Notes under the pieces: generated by a model
The model's database searches: none
Told to the model about the DNA's origin: nothing
What the model saw: only the letters and a program-made list of their open reading frames with translations
Translations under genes and position numbers: made by a program
NCBI GenBank assembly: GCA_920105805.1
Contig: CAKKTI010000315.1
Coordinates: 1-25,860, forward strand
DNA from: Condylostoma magnum
Taxonomy: Eukaryota; Ciliophora; Heterotrichea; Heterotrichida; Condylostomatidae
Reading direction: 5' to 3'
DNA: 25,860 bases
In this document: in pieces, positions 1-9,833 of the stretch
Position numbering within the stretch: the stretch's first letter is position 1
How the letters are laid out: each line of letters opens with the position of its first letter

Positions 1-262
1 TCTCCAGCCAGTGGCCAATTGCTCTTGAAAAGGCTCAACTAATTTTCAGGAGATATTCGACTCTTTATAAGGAATTTAATTCTAGGTTTAAGTTGACTTG
101 TATAGGATTAAATGGGAGCTGGATAAGCTGGCTTCAAATCATCTCAAGATGCCTCGGGAATTTGGAATCTACACTTATCCTCTAAACAAGGATGGCTTTG
201 GAATGTATATACCAGCATTGATTTTAGTTCAGAACTTGCCAGAGTGGCTGTTAGCATCTTAA
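1..262 (+). CDS. 3' end of an unrecognised gene (5' end outside window), probably with one tiny intron
   Basis: The first ~90 nt read best in frame 3 (starting SSQWPIALEKAQLIFRRYST), with no TAA/TAG/TGA in about 30 codons. The same stretch in frame 2 would need five reassigned stops. From about 107 the best frame is 2: it gives WELDKLASNHLKMPREF and then PEWLLAS before TAA at 260-262. Removing 92-105 joins the two cleanly as ...FNSRFK-IKWELDKL. I do not recognise the family. The C-terminus is hydrophobic and aromatic with no obvious motif. The frame change could instead be a sequencing error or a longer intron (86-105). TAA at 260 is taken as the stop because the following frames lose clear coding character, but with this code read-through cannot be excluded. 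Confidence 0.5.
92..105 (+). other. Candidate 14-nt spliceosomal intron
   Basis: The segment GTTGACTTGTATAG starts with GT, ends with AG and its removal restores one open frame between two coding-like stretches. Heterotrichs such as Stentor are known for 15-16 nt introns, so the size is close but slightly short. A 20-nt alternative (86-105, starting GTTTAAG) restores the same frame. No other gene in the window needs an intron. Confidence 0.35.
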
Positions 263-727
263 TCACACTTCTCTAAAAAATCTTACATAATAAATGGTAT
301 AGGTAAAGATATTTATCTTTGAATATTCCTAAGTAAGGCAATTTTTAGTATTAGGATAAAATTATATGTTTTTGTATTAAAGGTAGAAAAAAATGGTACA
401 ATAGAAAGGCCGGATATTTAAAAGTTTATGAAAAGATCTATAGTAGGATTTTAGAAAAAAATAACTTGACTTTTAGATTTGGTCAACTGGCAGTTTGTAA
501 TATGTAGTAATATCATTTTAACTAAATTAGGCTTTATATCATTGATTTAATCAATTTTAGAATATATTTAAAAGTAATAATAGTGCTGTAATACATTAAT
601 TATTAAAATTTAATACTTTATTTTAGTAGTTAATCTCAATGCACAATATTTAATAATGAGCTATACCTGGCTTTTAGCCTCAACAATTACATGCAAATAA
701 TATAATTATACAGTTAATAAATATAAC
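263..727. other. AT-rich gap without a supportable gene
   Basis: This is the longest gene-free stretch outside the subtelomeric repeat. It is strongly AT-rich. Short + strand runs look faintly protein-like (for example around 421-510 in frame 1), but no frame combines a start codon, sustained codon character and a recognisable motif. It probably holds the 3' end of the upstream gene and the promoter of the gene starting at 728. It could also contain a decayed gene. Confidence 0.4.
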
Positions 728-1432
728 ATGGACGAAATCCCGCTTTAAATAGAGGACGAAACTCCCAAATCCCTTTGCGAGGTGAGCCGCCATATACGCG
801 AAACTTCAGAATACACTAGCCGATTCTGCTACGTAGCAATAATAAACACAGATGAAAGGCACAGTTAAACATCAGTAGGAGAAGCCCTGGAATAATGAAA
901 ACAGGACAAAATAATATCAGGACTCTGCCTTTACATCGGCAGTTTTTTAGTCCACCTGCTAGAATCAACAAGTGAAACATTATACGAACATATAAACTGG
1001 CTCTAAGAGAACTCAAAAGATCCTACATCAATGCTCCGGACAGTAAAATTTGTTGCGTTTACAGAGTGAAACCCCAATAGGATGTTCAGTTTTTGGGAGC
1101 ATAAACCTCTGTCTACCTAAAGCGGAGGTGAAGAAATAGAAGAAAGTGTTGATATGATAAATTTTGCATGGGAGTTATATAGCAGCATGTGCTAGATTGG
1201 CCCAAGGGTGGCTTAAGTTTTAAATAATACAAAATAGCCTATTTCTAATGCACTGCCAGCCGCGTTAAAGAGTACTTCAAGGGAGATTCTACCAACTGCT
1301 GAACAACTTGCTTAGATTTGTACTGATTAGTTCATGGATTTACAGGAATATGTACAAACATTTATAGAACCTGTTGATGTTGTGTTAGATAATGAGATTG
1401 TATGGCCAGCACCCTCGGAAATAAGATTTTAG
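728..1432 (+). CDS. BLUF-like domain protein (possibly TEX47-type)
   Basis: The 234-residue product has a ferredoxin-like BLUF pattern at about residues 30-130. A first strand FCYVAII (Tyr35) is followed by a helix ending near DKIISGLCLYIGSFLVHLLE, which matches the 'N.I.G.L.Y..G.F.Q.LEG' core of BLUF proteins. Then come a helix and a strand TVKFVAFTEW. True flavin-binding photoreceptors have Gln in the third strand (FLQ.LEG); here that stretch reads FLVHLLE, so photochemistry is unlikely. Flavin-free BLUF-like proteins such as animal TEX47 are a better comparison, from memory. The C-terminal ~100 residues are helical and unknown. ATG 728 is chosen because the upstream frame is not coding-like. 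The stop is TAG 1430-1432, after which the frame runs into the next gene. TGA codes for Trp and TAA/TAG for Gln inside the ORF. Confidence 0.6.
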
Positions 1433-1515
1433 TTAGTTTATTATTTTTTATATATTACCGCGAAAGTTAGAAGCAATAACAAAATGATAGCTGTACGCGG
1501 TTATAATAATTATTA

Positions 1516-1971
1516 ATGTTGTATGATATCTCTAATGATAGTCTGCTTTTAAGGCCTAGAGTCAAGAAACAGGTGGATCTTAATAAGTATAAAACAGAAA
1601 TATGCAGAAATTGGATAGAGAAAGGTTATTGCCCTTATAACGCAAAATGCAATTTTGCTCATGGATACCATGAATTACAGGGAAAAGACTTCTTGAATGA
1701 TAAGTATAAGACAAGGCACTGTGCCCATTTCGAGTCTAATGGATACTGTGTATATGGCTAACGTTGTATGTTTGTTCATTAGTAAAAGTAAGGAAAGAAT
1801 TGTAATGCCATCTAAGGAATTTTGTCAATGACGGAATAGAGGCCAGCTAGAAAGTAAAGACTTGGAATTTTTAAAAGAATTGCAATGGATGAGGAAGAAG
1901 AAAGAGCAGAGGAGTTTCAACGAGTTTTGAATAATGGATTAGAGATGATGTTATCTGAAGAGATTTATTGA
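1516..1971 (+). CDS. Tandem CCCH zinc-finger protein, TTP/TIS11-like
   Basis: Two perfect C-X8-C-X5-C-X3-H fingers are visible: Cys30-Cys39-Cys45-His49 and Cys69-Cys78-Cys84-His88. Each has the lead-in YKT(E/R)xC typical of tristetraprolin-family proteins, which bind AU-rich elements in mRNA 3' UTRs and promote decay. The TAA between Cys78 and Cys84 must be sense (Gln82), or the second finger would be lost. The tail is short, acidic and helical (a run of Glu near residue 125). The product is 151 residues if TGA 1969-1971 ends it. TAA at 1990-1992 would add seven residues. The next ATG is at 1998, so both fit. With 3' UTRs being very short in this genome, its targets would have unusual constraints, but that is inference. 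Confidence 0.85.
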
Positions 1972-1997
1972 CTATTAAATATTTATTTATAATAAAA

Positions 1998-2129
1998 ATG
2001 TTGTATTTGACTAGTGATCCGAGATACAGACAGTACTTAACAACTCGACCTAGAGGAACACCAGCTAAAAAGTAAGAGAATAAAGCTGTAGAGTCACAGA
2101 AATCTGAGTAGTTAGTTAGCATTCTTTAA
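1998..2129 (+). CDS. Possible small basic protein, 43 residues
   Basis: An ATG 26 nt after the CCCH stop opens a frame starting MLYLTSDPRYRQYLTTRPRG, with balanced codon use unlike the AT-rich surroundings. It ends at TAA 2127-2129, or at TAG 2109-2111 for 37 residues. It has no recognised domain and is rich in Arg, Lys and Gln. The spacing fits the compact pattern of the window. It could instead be a first exon or part of the CCCH gene read in another frame. The 238 nt from here to the convergent gene at 2368 hold no gene I can support. Confidence 0.35.
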
Positions 2130-2367
2130 TCTTTTTAATCATTTTGTGTTGTTAGGAATCATCAGTGTAAGGACTGGTAAGTTTATTAATGTATGGCTTT
2201 ATAGTATGTGTGTATTATAGAATTTTGTATTAATTGGTAAAGGTATATCAAACCTACAATCTGTCTAATAATTGAAAAAGGACATAGATTTGTATAAAAA
2301 ATGTGATGTATAAAGTATATGATTAAATATATGAATTAGCAGACCTTTTATAATTAATAGTTTATAA

Positions 2368-3015
2368 CTAACTTGCTATTTCTATATCATTTAAATCACT
2401 AATAAAATATCCTTCTTGATAATCAGGTTCACTTAAAGCACTCTAAGGACTATTCTCTATATTTAAATAGTTGCTAGATACTACTGTCTCTTAACTAGAA
2501 GCTTGCTAATGCGGTCCTTACCTACCTGGCATATAATAACCATTATTGTCAAATTAATTTACAGCTCCTTACTGTATTTACAGCTATTATTTTAACACAA
2601 ATGCCTTCTTCTTAATCTTAGACTTCTTTTTCTTCTACTGATTATTTTCTTCTGCCTCTATAAAACATCAACACATACACAGTCCAATAGGCCTACAACA
2701 ATTATAAACCCAATCACATAAAGAATCAAAAGTAGTATCACAGCAATTAAAATACTATGTAATATCAGCTCCTACGCACTTAGTTAAACAAGATGAAATT
2801 CCTTTGATTGGAGCACATAAGAAGTCACTGCATATTTTCTCCTATACAAACTATCAACACGAGCCGAATATAGAATTAATACAATTGCCTCCTTCGCAAC
2901 AATCTTTGCAACTTGAGAAGCACCCACCGAAACATCCACAAACTTGAGCGCAATCACAAGAGTCTTTTTTCAAACAACAGCAGAGACACTCAAATATACA
3001 ATCACAATCTCCCAT
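2368..3015 (-). CDS. Cys-rich small protein, possibly acylated
   Basis: The product has 215 residues. The first ~115 contain about 28 Cys, many in CC or CxC pairs, beginning MGDCDC. Gly2 followed by Cys is the pattern of N-myristoylated, palmitoylated proteins, so membrane anchoring is possible (inference). There is no signal peptide, and the Cys spacing matches no zinc finger or metallothionein I know. A Lys-rich patch (KKKKSKIKKK) follows at about residue 125. The C-terminal ~80 residues are polar, Gln-, Asn- and Ser-rich and end in an acidic stretch before TAG 2368-2370. The start lies only 11 nt downstream of the FARAT stop on the same strand, in a different frame, so it is a separate gene. 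Several Trp are TGA. Function unknown. Confidence 0.7.
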
Positions 3016-3026
3016 TAAAATAATTA

Positions 3027-6000
3027 CTAAAGTTTAGGAACTATAGGAATCTCTTGCATTAGCAGCCTTTTGTAGTCTTCAATTGTAAAATGAGGGTTTC
3101 CATTAGGGAAATGCTTGAATTCCTCAATATGCTGTATTAACTCGAATAAGCTGTCCTCGTCTTGGACTTCATTTACACTGACCATGTCATTTGTTAAGGT
3201 TAGAATTTCACTTATAGCCAATGAAACAATGCTGTGCTTGCAGTTAGGAATTGTTATGATTTCTGTATTTGTAGTCAGCTTTTGTATAGCAAAGCTTTAC
3301 AACAGTCTGAAAATATGCTTTGATGCATTATTTAATGTTTAATGCTCCATTTGTTTGAGCTGTTGCGCATAGCATAGAGTAGCCCACATCATGTCTATAT
3401 AAGGGGATATAAAGGAGTATAATAGGTATAAGTTAAAGCCTTATCTGGAAAGCCCTATTATTTTATCATTTCTAATATCAATAAGGTAACGGTCCATTAA
3501 ATCTTGTATTACCTTTTAAAACTTCTCTTATTGAAAAACACTTCTTTACTATAGGAAATAGTCAGAGAATTGTTAAGATAGAAAGTTAAATTCCTCCTCG
3601 ATCTTATCTACAGAAATTCCATGTGTCCAGAATTCTTATCCTCCAGTAAAAAGTACAACACTTGCAAAAATTGCTTCATTGAGAAAAGCATGAATTAGCT
3701 AGGCTCTGAAATAATTGAGAACTTTTAGAGATTCTGGATTATTTTAGTTTATTTCAATGCTTTGCTCATCGTTTTCATCAATTAAGAAAAATATCTCACT
3801 GTATAAGTTAATGCTTTTGTATACCATTTCTTTGATATTACAGTCAAAAAGCTCTCCAAGATTGTAGTTTTTTTGTTTCATTCAGTCTCTAAGCCAGGTT
3901 ATTGTATCTACTATTGAGTTTACATTTATCCCGGATTTGTTTTATAGAATAACAGCTGAAATCATAGACATAGGAGTAGCAGCTTAGGAGTTTCTAATGT
4001 TTTGAATTATTCTATTTGATATTTGTTTATCAATTATTTCATACTCAGGGATAGAATTAGGCTGGTTTAAAAGTCTATTAATTTCTACCTTTTAGCCAAC
4101 ATGTACATGCAAATTCCCGAAATTCTGATAAAACTGCCTTGCATCTTTTAAAAATGAGCTTTTCTCTTGTTTTAACTTATAAATAGTTTACTCTTCTATT
4201 ATTTTATCATAAACTATACTTATAGGTAAAAACAGCATGTTTGGTACTTATCCTCTATAATAGAGATCAGTGCAAAACTTCATTAGTTTTTAGTCTGGAT
4301 GCGCTTAAAGCCCTGTTAAATTCTTTTCACTTTCTATGAAGATTTATATAATTTAATGATTTTGCATTAAAATCTATAAGTACTCTTTCAATATTGCATC
4401 ATATAGCCCATCTTTTCCTGTAGGCTTATCCATAAAAATAGTACCTGTAGTTTTAAGCATTCTACCAACAACAGAATAATTGAACTGAGACTCTAAAGTA
4501 ACAACATAAGGCTACTGTATGCTTAACTTGTAGAATATGTACTGCATAATAAGGAAATCTAGCTTGCTTTTATACGGAGTCACTATGATGATTGGCCCAT
4601 TCTGTTGCTCTATGTACTTATTTATTTTGTTAAACTTATTGATATCTATTATAAAGCGATCAAATATCTTCCCAAAAATCTAACTTAATGCAATTCCTTG
4701 TGTTCTTAAATTGAATAAAAACGAATTGTTAACCATTTGATCAGCTACTCTTCTGACTTCATTGTACATTTACTCTTAGACTTTCCAAAATTATTTTCCT
4801 CTTACAGCAGTTTCCTATACATAAGTAGTAATATAGCTTCCTAGATTACTTGGCCCTAGCATTTAATCAATAATCTCATGTTTTTGTATAGGTTAAATCA
4901 TGTACCCACTTTACAGCTTGTCTTTAATTCTTTATACCAACGATTTTTGATTAAAATACCAATTTAAGTCATGGCCGCTTAAATCAACTGGGATTTGAGC
5001 TTTATTATCCTTTAGTATCCACTTGTGTACTCCATAAGTATAAAGCATTAAGTATTGTATCCAGTGAATATGCATGCAGTTTATCTCAAAATCCCTCTTA
5101 TCCTGCTTAGTCATTTGTCCTAGCATATTTTATACATTATAAGTAGTGAATTTTTTATTGATAGTTGTATTCAAATAAAAAGCCTTTGCTATATTTTCCT
5201 CCCTTACTTACTTCTTCTACAGCATTTAAAACTTTTTCTTGTACTTTGCAGAGTTGAAAAGCTTACCAACTTTTTCGTAATACAGTTTTGGTAGGTTTCT
5301 ATTAAAGAATTACTTTTGCTTTAATCTCTAAATAGATTCCAACATTCTGAACTTAGAGGGCCCTTTTTCCTTTTATTAATAGAACTTATTCCAATACTCC
5401 ACCGACACCTCTACTGGAAGTGACATAGTAATAGGGTTTTTATCAGAAGAAGTAACATGAAGTACTGTAACTCCAGGCTTAGTTGAGTACAGACAACCAG
5501 CTACAATCATAGTATTGCAGCATAGATCGGCTGGATACCAGTCTCCACTTACTTATTGAAAGACTCCTTAAGAAATGTTCCCAAGGCCTACATTTAGTAG
5601 ATATGTAGTGCCTGAAGTGCTAGAGTCAACCCAGCCCGGATAGGGCTCCCGCCAACTAGCTCCTACTGACGGCAGACGCGCTATTATTATAGGCAGATCA
5701 CCTCCTCTTTATTACAGTAGATTCTCTGTTAAGGTTTTACAGTAAAGGTAAGTGTCGGGCCATCGACCTAATATCTTTGATTACTACTGTCTGATTTCCT
5801 CCTTAGGCATGCTTAGTAGGGATTGCAGTAACTGCTCAGAATCATCCGAGATGTTTATAATTTCTTCGTCAATTTGCCCAGTAGAATAAGTAAGTATAAA
5901 AATAGTAGAAGCATGCACTAAACTTTTTATATTAGGGCATAATTTGGCCAAATCTAGTATTCTTAAAATACTTAAAGTGTTATTGGATAAAGCGATATCT

Positions 6001-6371
6001 AAAGGTTCAGTATAAGATGTGCTAGCAGCCATACTGAAAATAATGCTTGTGTCATTAACAACCATTTAATAGTCCTCATTTGACATGCCTAGGTTCTCTT
6101 TAGTTATATCTCCATTGATAGCTATGATTTTATCTTCTATAAGCTTATCAAAGTTCAAATACTTTTTCTTTAGTCTGTCGTAGCATGGTCGACTCAATAC
6201 GTCGTTCTTCAAGCGATCTTAAGCAGTCTTACCTTCAAGCTATCTAATTAAAACGTATGCTTTGTTAATATTACTAAGGCTGTAAAGCAACTTTTCTAGG
6301 AAAATTCTGCCAACAAACCCACTTACTCCTGTCAAAAAGAGGGTTTGGTCTTTGTAAAACTCTTAAATCAT
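3027..6371 (-). CDS. FARAT: FARAT: fatty acyl-CoA reductase fused to a DHAPAT/GPAT-like acyltransferase
   Basis: One 1114-residue frame. Residues 1-~500 are a fatty acyl-CoA reductase: Rossmann loop GVSGFVGR (Gly15-Gly21), catalytic Y208xxxK212, the FAR signature ASWREPYPGWVD, and a FAR_C region with INCMHIHWIQYL and a downstream YGVHKWIL. Residues ~500-1114 match GNPAT/PlsB acyltransferases: a block I region at 600-605, a block III-like FIESEKNLTG, block IV PISIVYDKIIEE, and a typical helical C-terminus. Such fusions are known in ciliates (Tetrahymena TtFARAT), where they supply both fatty alcohol and acyl-DHAP for ether lipids, probably at peroxisomes. Odd: block I HX4D reads Y600KSKLD605, block II lacks its Arg pair (TIFMDKP) and block III has ES for EG, so the acyltransferase may be inactive or altered. 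TAG 3027-3029 is followed directly by TAA. Confidence 0.92.
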
Positions 6372-6461
6372 TTTTATTACAAAAGTTAAAGTAGAAACGC
6401 TTAGTTTTTTTATTTTAGGAATACTTAACTATAATATTGTTGTGCTAAGTTATTAAAATTA
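6372..6461. promoter_or_regulatory. 90-nt divergent promoter region between FARAT and the CNBD channel
   Basis: This is the whole space between the two head-to-head start codons (6371 on the - strand and 6462 on the + strand). It is T/A-rich with a run of T at about 6405-6416. It must hold both transcription starts and both 5' UTRs. No specific element is recognised. Confidence 0.5.
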
Positions 6462-8933
6462 ATGTCTGACATATCAAGTGATAATTTAAATACACTTTAA
6501 TTGAATAATAGTATTATTTCAGAGTCTAGTTCTGAATTAGCAAAAGATTGCTTTATTATACAGGATCGATTCGAGAGTAATTAAGGAAACAAGAAGGTCT
6601 AATGAGAAAATGAACTAAAGCCAGATTAACTTCATCCTTTGCTATAAAGTACATTTGATGTTACATAACCCATAGCAGATTAGTCTAATCACTTTAAGAG
6701 AAGAAGAGCTATTAATTAAGAATAGTTTTTTGATTAAATAGAGAAACAGAATATAAGAGTTAAATTTGATAATGGAGAAGAGGACGAAACTTTTAGGATA
6801 ATTAAAGAAAAGCGGTAAGTACTAAATAAAAAGCATATTTAAAATCTAAACAATGCGAATTAGTAACACGAAATAGGCAATACAAAAAGCACGAAAAAGT
6901 GCTTGATTATAATAGAATACAACAATCCATGAAGAATTAGATGGGATTTGCTCATAATACTACTAGCTTTATATAACTCTATTTCAATTCCTCTATCTGT
7001 GGCCTTTAACGCAGAAAGCGATGATTGAAGGTTTAAAACATGAGAATATACAGTTGATATTTTATTTTTTATTGACATACTTATCAGTTTTAGAACTACT
7101 TACTTAAATAACCAATAATAGTAAGTTTACTCCTCTAAAAAGATAGCAAAAAAGTATGTAATATCAGGTAGATTCTTAATCGACCTTTTAGCTTCAATTC
7201 CCTTCGAAGAAATACCTAATATATTCCAAAACGACATGAATGCAGATTCACTGAAGCTATTTTAAGTCTTAAAGCTGATTAGGTTATTAAGACTCCGTAG
7301 AATTATAAATTACTTAAAGTTCAAATCAGATCTTAAATTAAGCATAAGACTTGGCTTAGTTTTTTATAATCTATTTTTACTTATTCATATTGCAGGCTGT
7401 ATTTGATACTTCATTTCTAATAGAAGCTAAGATTGGACTCCCCCTAACTTTTAAGGTCGTTAGTAGGAGTTTTACGAGTCTAGGATACTAACTAAATATA
7501 TAGTCTCTTTATATTATGTGCTATTGGTAGTTTTAGGAAGTGATATACTGCCATATAATTAGCTTTAGACTATAATAGCTGTAATTCTTCTACTCTCCGG
7601 ATCTTTATTCATAGGAGCTTTGTTAGGGCATGTTATAATTATAGTGTAAAAGATGAATGCTAATGCAGATAAAATCAATAGTCAGTTAGAATTAGCTTAG
7701 GAATCAATGACTAGCCTGAATCTACCTTATGAACTATAAAGCAGAGTTATTGAATTCATGCAGTAAACAAGCGGTTTAAGGAACTAATAAACAGAGTTAG
7801 AGTATTTTTACAGTCTAATTTCTATATAACTGAGAAATGAAGTAATCAATCACTTATTCCTTGGTGCTATTAGGAATAATTCGACATTATACTAGTCTAG
7901 TGAGCTGCCAATGGTGCTTATAAATAGATTAAATACAAAAATAGCTAATCCTGAGGAAACGATTATATCAATAGGAATGAAGAGCTCAGAAATGTACATT
8001 GTCGCAAAAGGAACAGTCACAGTATATAAATATAACGAAGAATTTATAGATACAGAGTATTAAATTCTTAAATCAGGGAGCTATTTTGGGGAAATAGGAG
8101 CCCTGTTGTAAACATAGCGTAAAGCAACTGTAATAAGCACAAATTTTTCTACATTAGCAGTTCTTTAAAAGGATGACTTAGATGATATTATAAACAAATA
8201 TCCTAGTTTGTATCATGAAATGATTAGTAGATTTTCAAGTTACAATGATGAACTTACTCAATTTGTTAAAAAGTCTTTATTAAAAATTACGTACTTTCAG
8301 TCATTATCTTCCTAAGAAATAAGCAAACTGGCTATTGAAAGCTAAATTATTAAATTCAATGAGGGTTATTACCTATAAAGAAGATCAACTAAAATAAAAA
8401 GAATTATTATTATACTACAGGGATAAGTCTAATTAGTTTATCATAGAAATGATACAAATGATCCTATTTGTTTTCCAATAGGAAGTGGATTTATATTATT
8501 CAATCTATCAGCAATCTCTGATATAGTATCACCTTTTGATTTTATAGCAACTAACCCAACTATATGCTGTGTTATTGATTCAGTTAAATTAATAAGCTTA
8601 AAAAACTAAAATACCTTATTTACATCTGCTATTTCATCTTATAAATCAGTCAATTTTGATCAAGATAAGCTACCAGAGTTAGATTTTATACCTTGTAGAT
8701 TATTCTAAAAGTCTTTAGATAGGTTTAGATTGATCATAATCCGATTAATTTATAAACACAAAATTCAAAAACAGAAGCAAATCTAATCTAATTGATTTAT
8801 GCTATTAAAAATAATTCAAGGTTAAAAGAATTTGGATAACTTAACAAGAGAAGAACTGCTAGAAAAATGCTTGAATCAGGCATAAAGCACTTTAGATACA
8901 CTAGATCAATTAATTAATGCTTATTTAATATAA
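6462..8933 (+). CDS. Voltage-gated-type cation channel with cyclic-nucleotide-binding domain (HCN/CNG/EAG superfamily)
   Basis: The 823-residue product has a cytosolic N-terminus (~1-155), S1 near IRWDLLIILLAL, an S2-S3 region with DILFFIDILISFRT, and S4 RLLRLRRIINYLKF from residue 274. S5 contains HIAGCIWYF, where Trp315 is TGA. The pore helix SLYYVLLVVLGSDILP and S6 with GHVIIIVQK follow. A C-linker leads to a CNBD at about 495-590 with a canonical phosphate-binding cassette (F542-G-E544, then R553KAT), so cAMP or cGMP binding is likely. A second CNBD-like fold follows (YFQSLSSQEISKLAIES, then RIIIILQGQVQLVYH) without a cassette. The selectivity filter L358-G-S-D replaces GYGD, so K+ selectivity is doubtful. 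Likely in plasma or ciliary membrane. Stop TAA 8931-8933, with further TAA at 8943. Confidence 0.92.
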
Positions 8934-8949
8934 AAAACGTATTAAAATT

Positions 8950-9162
8950 ATGTATAACTCTCCCATTGCTTTCTCTCTTTTGCAAATAAACTCAGAAGAT
9001 ACAAGAACACACTAGCCCACTCTCTACACAAACGGAGCCTGAACTTTAAAAAGGATGCACTAGATAAGAAGTTTCGAACACTTTGACATATTTCTCTAGG
9101 CTCTTAATCGAAGCACTACCAGAGGATTTAAATGACCATTTTCCACAGTTTTCAATCTATAA
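8950..9162 (+). CDS. Doubtful 70-codon ORF between convergent genes
   Basis: An ATG 16 nt after the channel stop opens a frame to TAA 9160-9162, just before the convergent SR gene stop. It begins MYNSPIAFSLLQINSEDTRT. The base composition is less AT-rich than an ordinary gap. The opposite strand is equally readable, as a continuation of the SR frame past its stop (SIKSLEKYVKVFETSYLV). So I cannot say which strand, if either, is coding. It could also be a noncoding RNA. Confidence 0.2.
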
Positions 9163-9171
9163 GCTCACATT

Positions 9172-9654
9172 TTAGTCACTACCGCTACTATGGCCGGGCC
9201 TTGCTGGCCTTCGCGACCCTCTATAAGGAGAACTTCTTCTATGTTCGGGAGATCTGCTATTTGAGGCTTTTCGTCTAGGACTACGACTTCTTGAGTATCT
9301 TTCACGACGGTCTGGGCATAGACGAGCGATATGCCCGCGCCTACCGCAGTTGTAGCATCGTCTATCTTAAGGCTGAGAATCACTTCCACGGTAACTGTAG
9401 CTGCCATGCTCTCCTCCATTCAGCTTCGATTTGCTCAATTCTACCCTGATTTCTCTTCCCATTATTTCCGCTCCGTTTAGCCTACTTAAAGCAGCTTTAG
9501 CTTGATCGTGATCTTCAAATTTAACGAATGCATAGATATTCTTACCATCCTTAATTGTCACGTTTAGGATGTTTCCGTATTTGCCAAATTCTTCACGCAA
9601 GTCACTTGAGGAAGTTCTACCACTAATATTCCCTATGAATAGCTTGTTTGACAT
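9172..9654 (-). CDS. SR splicing factor with RRM, CCHC zinc knuckle and RS tail (SRSF7/RSZ-like)
   Basis: The 160-residue product begins with an RRM: RNP2 LFIGNI at residues 5-10 and RNP1-like KNIYAFVKF near 38-46. After a Gly/Ser linker comes a zinc knuckle, C100YNC103GRRGH108IARLC113 (C-X2-C-X4-H-X4-C). An RS domain follows (RERYSRSRSPRRK, then RRSSPYRGSRR). This order is that of human SRSF7 (9G8) and plant RSZ proteins, nuclear factors that bind exonic enhancers and recruit the spliceosome. The TAA at residue 96, just before the knuckle, is read as Gln; otherwise the protein would lack both the knuckle and the RS tail. The stop is TAA 9172-9174, with a TAG 15 nt on. In a genome where introns seem few and tiny, a complete SR protein is worth noting. 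Confidence 0.9.
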
Positions 9655-9833
9655 ATTTATAGTATATTTTATTTAGTTGGGAAAAGTGATTATCAATGGC
9701 TCTGATTACTCAAAGCTTTAAATTGACTAAATCTGTGAAATTTAAAGATTTTGATATAGAGCAGTGTTTTATCACATTTTTAGTGTATATAAGAGATTAT
9801 TGTTAGTTTTTCACATTACATATTTATCTAAAA
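9655..9833. promoter_or_regulatory. Divergent promoter region between the SR factor and PIG-C
   Basis: This 179-nt gap separates two head-to-head genes. A TATA-like TATATAAG lies at 9786-9793, about 40 nt upstream of the PIG-C start. On the other strand a TATAAATA-like run sits directly before the SR ATG. These are pattern matches only; AT-rich DNA gives such words by chance. It would be the only sizeable promoter space for the nine-gene run that follows. Confidence 0.35.

Noticed and set aside
816-1016. Minus-strand ORF of 66 codons
   Set aside because: It lies antisense to the BLUF-like domain, which has a family pattern and reassigned Trp/Gln codons at sensible sites. The minus reading is a hydrophobic shadow.
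9165-9419. Minus-strand ORF of 84 codons beginning MEESMAATVT
   Set aside because: It is in another frame of the SR gene. The zinc knuckle and RS tail show the real frame.
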